Below are positions 58,207-64,000 of a stretch of DNA of 64,000 bases, piece by piece; the stretch's first letter is position 1; each line of letters opens with the position of its first letter. Location: positions 310,001-374,000 of the forward strand of contig JBCCPJ010000001.1 in NCBI GenBank assembly GCA_039024895.1, given 5' to 3'. The translations under genes and the position numbers were made by a program. Under the pieces are notes generated by a model. That model was not told where the DNA came from. It ran no database searches and was given only the letters and a program-made list of their open reading frames with translations. This DNA comes from JAJDOD01 sp039024895. GTDB lineage: Bacteria > Pseudomonadota > Alphaproteobacteria > Rhodobacterales > Rhodobacteraceae.

Positions 58207-59522
58207 TGGTCGTCGCGATCTCCCTCTGGTTTTGTCCACCCTAGCAGAACTAGACCCAAAAGGAAGAGCAGGATCAACGGCAGGACGCCGTTCTGAACAT
58301 TACCCGTGAGAGCGGTGACCACCCCAATCAGGAAGGGGGCCAAAAAGGACGTTGCCCGACCGGCGAGCCCATAAAGCCCAAACGCCTCCGTCTCGGCGCC
58401 CTGCGTTGCATGACGCGCCATGAGCGTCCTGCTCGCCGCTTGAGCGGTCCCTCCGAAGCCACCAATCAAGGCACCGCAAACCATGAATAGAGGTGTTGGC
58501 ATCGCTGGTAGAGCTACGATCAAAAAACAAATGGCGATCAACACGAGTATGGACAAAACAATAACCGGCTTTGGGCCATACCGCCGATCAAGTCTTCCTC
58601 CTAGAAAGGTGAAAAGCGCGGCGGAGATGACCGCTATAATGCCAAATACACCGACCTGAGGTACCGACCAGTTCAATGCGAGGGCCGCGTAAGTGCCGCC
58701 AAAGGCATAAAGCCCGTTCAGCGCGTCGCGGTAGAGCATTGAGCCGAAAAGGAACGAAGCCAAAGAAGGTCGCGCGGACAAACCAAGGACGGTTTGGCCG
58801 AGGTGGGATATCGCCACGCCGAACGACTTGTGCTTCGGTGCGTTCTGATCATCGCGGAACCAAAGGAAATACGGCACCATAAAAAGCAGAAACCAAACGG
58901 CAACGAACGGGCCAACCGCTCGCGTTCCCTCAAAAGTGTCGGCGTTTAATTCCCCAATGGCAGGTGGAACGCCTAGGATCGTCTGACCACTCGCCTGTTC
59001 GACGAGAAGGCCAAGAGCAATGACCAGCGCAACTAAACCGCCGAGATAGCCGAAGGAAAAGCCGGATCCCGACAATTGGCCGACATCTTGGTCAGCGCCA
59101 AGTCCAGGCAGCTGCGCGTTGACAAAAATCTGTGCAAACTCGACCGCAACGAAACCGACGGCAAACATAGTTAGTGCAAACGTCAAGTTGCTGCCGTCAG
59201 GTGATGTCTGCCAAAGGGATGCCGCCCCAACGGCACAGAACGCGGAAAACACACCAATCCAAACTTTCCGGTGCCCCGTTGCATCGGCCAAAGCACCGAG
59301 AAATGGTGCGGAGAGTCCAACGGTCAGACCGGCGGCGGTCAAGGTAAACGACCACATGGATTGTGCGCGCGCGTCAGCCGCCTGTTCGCTAAGGCCACTT
59401 CCCATGAAATACGTGCTTGCAAGCGCCGCGAAGAACGGCCCGAAAACACAGGTTAGCATTACTGTGTGATAGGGTTGCGAGGCCCAGTCAAAAAAGTACC
59501 AGCCAAGAATGCGTTTGTTCAT
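58194..59522 (-). CDS. MFS permease, UMF1 (Atg22-like) family
   Basis: A 442-residue membrane protein with about twelve helices. The N-terminus RILGWYFFDWASQPYHTVMLTCVFGPFFA and the motifs FLGALADATGHRKVWI and GALIGGFGGTAQAASRTLMARHATQGAETEAFGLYGLAGRATSFLAPFLIG are diagnostic of the UMF1/Atg22-like group, probably effluxing amino acids or related solutes. It is first in an operon with mepA and the phytase-like gene; their overlap suggests a link to cell-wall recycling, but this is only positional. Confidence 0.93.
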   Translation of the reverse strand: MNKRILGWYFFDWASQPYHTVMLTCVFGPFFAALASTYFMGSGLSEQAADARAQSMWSFTLTAAGLTVGLSAPFLGALADATGHRKVWIGVFSAFCAVGAASLWQTSPDGSNLTFALTMFAVGFVAVEFAQIFVNAQLPGLGADQDVGQLSGSGFSFGYLGGLVALVIALGLLVEQASGQTILGVPPAIGELNADTFEGTRAVGPFVAVWFLLFMVPYFLWFRDDQNAPKHKSFGVAISHLGQTVLGLSARPSLASFLFGSMLYRDALNGLYAFGGTYAALALNWSVPQVGVFGIIAVISAALFTFLGGRLDRRYGPKPVIVLSILVLIAICFLIVALPAMPTPLFMVCGALIGGFGGTAQAASRTLMARHATQGAETEAFGLYGLAGRATSFLAPFLIGVVTALTGNVQNGVLPLILLFLLGLVLLGWTKPEGDRDDQWSE

Positions 59523-59575
59523 GAGACGACCGCCTGCCTTATAACGTTAGACAGCCGAGAACTCAGTTACGCAAG

Positions 59576-60106
59576 TTAGAAATCGGGCGGCCATGTGCGG
59601 TTGGCTTCGGCCTCGCTCCAACGCCGGACCCAGTCTGGTAAGGCCGGACTGTCGACCGGAAAGTTAAACGCCGCGGCCAGGTCGGCGGTGGGCACAATAC
59701 CCTTTCCGCTTGTCACGACAATTCGCACAATCGCATGGGCGCAGCACTCCGAGCCCCGCCAAAACGCCTGCTCGATATAGGTGAACCGATCATCCCAGCC
59801 GATAACGCGTGTCCGGAGTTCGAGCTTCTGGAAAACAGTGATCCGCCGCCGATAACGCACAACACTGCCGCCAACAGCACCGTACCACCCGTTCTGCCTG
59901 AGCATTTTCGGCATATTCATGCGCTGCAACAGCCCAAAGCGCCCCAGATCGAATAGGGTCAAGATCCGGCCATTGTTCAACTCAAGGAATGGGTCGATGT
60001 CCCAAGGTCGCACCCGCATCGTACAAACATGCGTATCTCCCAATGCCAACTCTTCAGTATTCCGATTTCGGATCAATTCCTTGGCCATTCGAAAAACGGG
60101 ATACAC
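59576..60106 (-). CDS. Hotdog-fold acyl-CoA thioesterase-like protein
   Basis: A 176-residue 4HBT-type hotdog protein. The active-site strand-helix RPWDIDPFLELNNGRILTLFDLGR matches the THEM6-like/4-hydroxybenzoyl-CoA thioesterase group. The frame opens at GTG 60130, but the stretch CAGGAGAGA lies within it and precisely positions a GTG at 60106, giving the N-terminus MYPVFRMAKELIRNRN that I associate with alphaproteobacterial relatives. Substrate unknown. It lies 53 bases upstream of the MFS gene on the same strand and is divergent from yggT. Confidence 0.85.
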   Translation of the reverse strand: MYPVFRMAKELIRNRNTEELALGDTHVCTMRVRPWDIDPFLELNNGRILTLFDLGRFGLLQRMNMPKMLRQNGWYGAVGGSVVRYRRRITVFQKLELRTRVIGWDDRFTYIEQAFWRGSECCAHAIVRIVVTSGKGIVPTADLAAAFNFPVDSPALPDWVRRWSEAEANRTWPPDF

Positions 60107-60218
60107 GGTAGTTCTCTCCTGCGCTGACACCGAGTTCGCGCAAAACCGGCGAAATTCAAGTGCGACGTTACGGAAGCGGGGGCTTGCGTCATGCGGGCTT
60201 GGCGCTTAGGTCAGGCGC

Positions 60219-60509
60219 ATGTTGACGATATTCAAGATACTGCTTCTGCTACTCGACGTGGCATTTTTCATCCTGCTGGTCCATGTGATCATAAGCTGGC
60301 TGTTGACCTTCAATGTGCTTAACTTGCGCCAGCCTGTCGTAGCTTCAATTTGGGATGGCTTATCCCGATTGCTCGAGCCGGTTTATCGCCCGATCCGCCG
60401 CATGCTGCCAAATACAGGTGGTTTGGACCTTGCACCGCTTATCGTCTTTCTGATCATCATTATTTTGCGCGATATCATCGTGCCAGACCTCGCCCGCGCT
60501 TTCGTCTGA
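60219..60509 (+). CDS. YggT family membrane protein
   Basis: A 96-residue inner-membrane protein with two hydrophobic helix pairs separated by the conserved loop containing LEPVYRPIRRMLPNTGGLDLAPLI, diagnostic of YggT. Relatives affect osmotic tolerance and cell division (YlmG in cyanobacteria and chloroplasts). It is 106 bases upstream of recQ and transcribed divergently from the thioesterase gene. Confidence 0.94.
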   Translation: MLTIFKILLLLLDVAFFILLVHVIISWLLTFNVLNLRQPVVASIWDGLSRLLEPVYRPIRRMLPNTGGLDLAPLIVFLIIIILRDIIVPDLARAFV

Positions 60510-60615
60510 TTTTGCCAAGCGGTCTCCGGCGAAATTACGTCGCCCTGACTTGTTTACCCGATCTTGTGGTGCCAGACTGCACAAAAGAGCAGTTGAATAA
60601 AATTCGAGGCACACA

Positions 60616-62667
60616 ATGGACGGCGCTTCTCCGACCGCGCACGGCCTTCTGTCGGATATTTTCGGTTTTGACGGTTTCCGCCCAATGCAGGAGGACATTG
60701 TCGACGCCGTAACACAGGGCGAGGATGTTCTAGCGATTTTGCCAACCGGCGGTGGTAAGTCGCTTTGTTTCCAATTGCCAGCGCTTTTGCGACCGGGTCT
60801 TACCGTTGTGATATCTCCCTTGATCGCCTTGATGCGTGATCAGGTGCGCGCTTTGCGAGAAGCTGGCGTGTCCGCAAGTGCCCTGACGAGCGGCAACACC
60901 GAAGAAGAAACTGACGCCGTCTATCGGGAACTCCACGAGGGAACGCTCAAGCTTCTCTATCTTGCGCCGGAAAGACTGGCTTCCGGCGGCACGGAACGGC
61001 TTCTCGCCCAAGCAAATGTAACCTTGCTTGCCGTAGACGAAGCCCATTGCGTCAGTCAGTGGGGTCATGATTTCCGCCCGGACTATCTTCGGATTGGCAC
61101 CTTGCGGAGAGCTTTGGACGTCCCACTTGCTGCGTTTACAGCCACGGCAGACAGCGAAACCCGCGAAGAGATCGTGGCGCGACTGTTTGCGGGAACGCAG
61201 CCTAAGAGCTTTCTAGGCGGTTTCGATAGGCCAAACATTCATTTGGCCTTTGCGCCGAAGAACAAGCCGCGCGAGCAGATCCTGAGTTTTTCGGCGGCCA
61301 GAAAAGGTCAATCGGGTATCGTGTATTGCGGCACACGGGCCAAGACGGAGACACTTGCAAAGGCGCTCACCGACGTTGGCGTAAGTGCCTTGGCCTACCA
61401 TGCGGGCATGGAGACCAACCTTCGGCGGGAGGTTGAAAGACGCTTCCAGACTGATGACGGGCTTGTCGTTGTTGCAACCGTGGCCTTCGGCATGGGCATC
61501 GATAAACCGGACATTAGGTGGGTGGCCCATGCTGACCTGCCCAAGTCTATCGAAGCGTACTATCAGGAAATTGGACGAGCAGGACGTGATGGCGCGCCCG
61601 CGGAGACGTTGACACTCTACGGTTCCGACGACATCCGGTTTCGTCGCATGCAAATTGACGAAGGCATTGCTCCAGCAGAACGACGGATGGCGGATCACGG
61701 GCGTTTGAATGCGCTCCTGGGCTTGGCCGAGGCGCAAACGTGCCGGCGGCAGAAACTCCTTTCGTACTTTGAAGAAGATAGCGGTCCTTGCGGTCACTGC
61801 GATCTTTGCTCCACACCGCCAGAAGTCTTCGATGGGACCGAAGCCGTCATGAAGGCGTTGTCAGCCATTCTGCGGACAGGTGAGTATTTCGGCGTCGGAC
61901 ACCTGACCGATGTCCTTGTTGGCAACGCGACGGAAAAGGTACGCGCGAGGGGACATGATCGACTGCCCACCTTCGGCGTTGGAAGAGAATTTGCCCGTTC
62001 GCAATGGGCTGCGATTTTCCGGCAGATGATGGGATTTGACCTCGTCCGACCTGATTCAGAACGGCTCGGCGCTCTCCGGATGACACAAGCCGCGCGGCCT
62101 GTTCTGAAAGGTGAACAAGCGGTCACGCTCCGCCGTGAAGTGCTTTCCAAGCCCGTACGAAGACCTTCTGTTAAGGCTCTTGTGAGTGAGGAAGACGCAC
62201 CACTTCTTTCCGCACTAAAGGCAAAGCGACGCGCCCTTGCGGAAGCGCAACGTGCGCCCGCGTATATTATTTTTCCGGATCGAACGCTCATTGAAATGGC
62301 CGAGAAACGCCCAGATACGCTGGACAAGATGGCCGGCATTGGCGGTGTTGGGGCCAAGAAACTGGAGCGTTACGGAGAGGTATTCCTTGCTGTTATCACA
62401 GGGGAAGCGCCAACAAACCCCCATCCTGCACGTCGCAAGTTGGCAGGACGGACGGCGGGCGAAATCTATGACCAACTGCTAGCCACACAAGCCCGCCTCG
62501 CACGGGGCGCGGATGGCACAGGCAAACCGATGAGTTGTTCAGCGTCTCTCCTCGCCAAAATAGCGTCACTCGGTCCGGAAGCATCGGACAAAATCGAACG
62601 CCTTTTAGGGGAACGTCTGGCAGAACGTTTCGCGCCCGCCTTTGCTAAAGTTGTGAGGCGTGAATGA
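60616..62667 (+). CDS. recQ: ATP-dependent DNA helicase RecQ
   Basis: A 683-residue superfamily 2 helicase acting in recombination and repair. Walker A is LPTGGGKSLCFQLPAL (about 40-55), DEAH is LLAVDEAHCVSQWGHDFRPDY, and motif VI is YYQEIGRAGRDGAPAET. The RecQ C-terminal zinc site has cysteines in CRRQKLLSYFEEDSGPCGHCDLC. A winged-helix domain and HRDC domain (about 520-595, PAYIIFPDRTLIEMAEKRPDTLDKMAGIGGVGAKKLERYGE) complete the protein. The ATG at 60616 has GAGG seven bases before it. Confidence 0.98.
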   Translation: MDGASPTAHGLLSDIFGFDGFRPMQEDIVDAVTQGEDVLAILPTGGGKSLCFQLPALLRPGLTVVISPLIALMRDQVRALREAGVSASALTSGNTEEETDAVYRELHEGTLKLLYLAPERLASGGTERLLAQANVTLLAVDEAHCVSQWGHDFRPDYLRIGTLRRALDVPLAAFTATADSETREEIVARLFAGTQPKSFLGGFDRPNIHLAFAPKNKPREQILSFSAARKGQSGIVYCGTRAKTETLAKALTDVGVSALAYHAGMETNLRREVERRFQTDDGLVVVATVAFGMGIDKPDIRWVAHADLPKSIEAYYQEIGRAGRDGAPAETLTLYGSDDIRFRRMQIDEGIAPAERRMADHGRLNALLGLAEAQTCRRQKLLSYFEEDSGPCGHCDLCSTPPEVFDGTEAVMKALSAILRTGEYFGVGHLTDVLVGNATEKVRARGHDRLPTFGVGREFARSQWAAIFRQMMGFDLVRPDSERLGALRMTQAARPVLKGEQAVTLRREVLSKPVRRPSVKALVSEEDAPLLSALKAKRRALAEAQRAPAYIIFPDRTLIEMAEKRPDTLDKMAGIGGVGAKKLERYGEVFLAVITGEAPTNPHPARRKLAGRTAGEIYDQLLATQARLARGADGTGKPMSCSASLLAKIASLGPEASDKIERLLGERLAERFAPAFAKVVRRE

Positions 62668-62736
62668 CCGGGAAACCACTGGTCACTTAGGAATGGCATG
62701 CTATTTCTTGGAAGACAGAGATAGGGAGTGGATTTC

Positions 62737-63510
62737 ATGCTTGTTGTTGTCTCACCAGCAAAGCGACTTGATTGGACAACGCAAAGTATCGAGACGACGG
62801 AACCGGAGTTTCAGCACGACGCAAACAAGCTCGCAGGTCACGCCAGACAACTCACTTTGGGCAAGTTGAAATCGTTGATGGACTTGTCTGACGAACTGGC
62901 GCGGCTGAACCGGGACCGCTTCAAGTCATTTTCCGAATTGCCGCGCGATCAGGACACCAGGCCTGCTGTCTTCGCATTTGCGGGGGACACTTTCCAAGGT
63001 TTTGATGTGGCATCGCTGGATGAGGACGGTGTTGCGTGGGCGCAAGGTCATATGCGAATTCTGTCGGGTCTTTACGGAGTTCTACGTCCGCTCGATGCCA
63101 TTCAACCTTATCGGTTGGAGATGGGAAGTCGTCTGAAGACCCGACGCGGCGCATCACTTTACGCCTACTGGGGCGACACAATATCGAAATCCTTGAACAA
63201 TCAAGCGGCATCAATTGGAACCGACACTCTCGTAAACTGCGCAAGCCAAGAGTATTTCGGCGCTGTGGACCGGTTGGCGCTCAAACTTAGAGTGGTGACG
63301 CCACAATTCTATGAACTAAAAAATGGAGCGCCCAAGATTGTGAGCTTCTTCGCGAAGAAAGCCCGCGGCGCCATGGCGCGTTTCATCGTCGAGAATAGGA
63401 TAACAGATGTCCGTGGGCTACGGGACTTTGATCTTGGCGGTTACCGATTTGTCGAAGCCGATAGCGACACGTTGATCTTTCATCGGGAAGCTGCTGCCGC
63501 CGCTGCCTGA
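62737..63510 (+). CDS. yaaA: Peroxide stress protein YaaA
   Basis: A 257-residue UPF0246 protein. E. coli YaaA reduces free intracellular iron under hydrogen peroxide stress. Hallmarks: MLVVVSPAKRLDW at the start, ILSGLYGVLRPLD and YRLEMGSRL in the middle and NCASQEYFGAV, FFAKKARGAMARFI in the second half. The ATG at 62737 is eight bases after AGGGAG; the GTG at 62728 overlaps that site and is rejected. It follows recQ by 69 bases. Its poly-Ala C-terminus overlaps the convergent kinase gene by 31 bases. Confidence 0.95.
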   Translation: MLVVVSPAKRLDWTTQSIETTEPEFQHDANKLAGHARQLTLGKLKSLMDLSDELARLNRDRFKSFSELPRDQDTRPAVFAFAGDTFQGFDVASLDEDGVAWAQGHMRILSGLYGVLRPLDAIQPYRLEMGSRLKTRRGASLYAYWGDTISKSLNNQAASIGTDTLVNCASQEYFGAVDRLALKLRVVTPQFYELKNGAPKIVSFFAKKARGAMARFIVENRITDVRGLRDFDLGGYRFVEADSDTLIFHREAAAAAA

Positions 63511-64000
63511 AGGTCCTCCGGATAGATAGACGCGACACTCTCCGGGCAGTTCTTTTCGATATAGGACACAAGCTCGGCTTTTTTGACAGGTTTTGTCATA
63601 TAGAAATCGATACCTGCAGCGAGGATTTCTTCGGCATCACCCTCCATCGCATGTGCAGTAATCGCAACGATCGGGCATCGGTCCGCCTGAGCTTCATCTT
63701 CCAGTGCACGAATTCTTCGAGCCGCTTCCTTTCCATCCAGCTTTGGCATTGAGATGTCGGTGAAGATCATATCCGGACGCTGCCATTGGAACTGTTCGAC
63801 CGCGACCTCGCCGTTCTCTGCAAAAACCAAATCGATGTTATAGTTCTTCAGCATCTTCTCGATCACCAAACGATTTGTGCGGTTATCTTCTGCAACGAGA
63901 ACTCTCATGAGGCGCGTTTCGTCGCTGCCCCTCACGCCGTCAATCAAATCAAACTCCGGCTCATGCGTATCAAAACTGGCAGCGGCGACAAACCTTTGGT
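63480..64000 (-). CDS. Hybrid histidine kinase, C-terminal receiver domain, partial
   Basis: The frame is open to the right edge, so this is the C-terminal 173 residues of a longer protein, not a free response regulator. A receiver domain follows a linker containing FDTHEPEFDLIDGVRGSD: VLVAEDNRTNRLVIEKML with the acidic pair, phosphorylation site in DMIFTDISMPKLDG, ITAH and MTKPVKKAELV. EDNRTN is typical of receivers attached to hybrid kinases. The last residues form an Ala run made by the same GC-rich stretch that ends YaaA. The kinase part lies outside the window. Confidence 0.85.
   Translation of the reverse strand, partial: QRFVAAASFDTHEPEFDLIDGVRGSDETRLMRVLVAEDNRTNRLVIEKMLKNYNIDLVFAENGEVAVEQFQWQRPDMIFTDISMPKLDGKEAARRIRALEDEAQADRCPIVAITAHAMEGDAEEILAAGIDFYMTKPVKKAELVSYIEKNCPESVASIYPEDLQAAAAAASR

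Noticed and set aside
1..64000. tRNA, rRNA, CRISPR, insertion sequence, prophage or toxin-antitoxin loci
   Set aside because: Intergenic regions were read for tRNA TPsiC-like strings, regular direct repeats and transposase or toxin motifs; none was found. Statistical tools could still find weak cases.

Overview
The window is a chromosomal segment of an alphaproteobacterium, most likely a member of the Rhodobacteraceae (Roseobacter group). The reasons are: DUF4170-waaA-lpxK in a row; a petP-petR pair like that of Rhodobacter capsulatus; a CenR-type response regulator; a Rhodobacter-type porin; a VPLPA-CTERM-like surface protein; a TLESWSM bacterial sodium channel; and the order HDAC-like, xseB, ispA, dxs. 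The DNA is GC-rich, genes are densely packed, and many neighbours overlap by 1-4 bases (TGATG, ATGA or GTGA junctions). No tRNA, rRNA, CRISPR array, insertion sequence or phage gene was recognised.

Layout. 1-3.3 kb: the edge of a PLDc_N-type membrane protein, a TPR protein, an AqpS-like aquaporin and a PrpA-type phosphatase. 3.1-5.6 kb: lipid A/Kdo genes (DUF4170, waaA, lpxK) ending in a terminator that lies inside the lpxK coding end. 5.6-9.1 kb: a DsbA-like oxidoreductase, a DciA-like protein, mutY and alkB. 9.1-11.4 kb: threonine breakdown (kbl, tdh) and a 26-codon membrane ORF. 11.4-18.8 kb: IMPase-like protein, pmbA, DUF2125 protein, SDR, short crotonase, an A/T-richer membrane-protein gene and a GST. 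18.8-24.1 kb: a leftward run with DUF3576 lipoprotein, leuS, lptE, holA and GST. 24.3-28.4 kb: porin, YggS, L,D-transpeptidase, ribA and cenR. 28.5-32 kb: photolyase-like protein, an orphan peptide-binding protein and a DUF6494 protein. 32.2-37.1 kb: serine synthesis (serA, serC, serB) and aroC. 37.1-40.8 kb: DUF389 protein, DMT permease, a CcdA-like/thioredoxin pair and HU. 40.9-44.2 kb: adenine salvage (ade, amn). 45.2 kb: a BacNav channel. 46-50.6 kb: a five-gene leftward isoprenoid operon. 50.6-52.9 kb: petP-petR divergent from ilvE. 52.9-54.9 kb: acyl-CoA dehydrogenase and MaoC-like hydratase. 54.9-60.1 kb: surface protein, a candidate small transcript, YhhQ, phytase-like protein, mepA, an MFS permease and a thioesterase. 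60.2-64 kb: YggT, RecQ, YaaA and the end of a hybrid histidine kinase.

Most of this is core metabolism and envelope maintenance. Serine made by SerA-SerC-SerB and threonine degraded by Tdh-Kbl both feed glycine and one-carbon metabolism. Amn and Ade turn AMP into adenine and then hypoxanthine. WaaA, LpxK and LptE serve lipopolysaccharide synthesis and export. Dxs and IspA supply isoprenoids.

The observation most worth following is not a classical gene. On the minus strand at 55571-55803 there is a consensus -35 box, an almost perfect extended Shine-Dalgarno sequence, an 18-codon reading frame, a foldable trailer and a terminator-like hairpin. Next in interest are a GTP cyclohydrolase II carrying what looks like a decayed RibB domain, a photolyase-like protein whose domains appear to be in reversed order, a threonine dehydrogenase that has lost all four structural zinc cysteines, and three inverted repeats in tandem between serA and the DUF6494 gene. 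All calls rest on reading the sequence and on memory of protein families; no database search was run.
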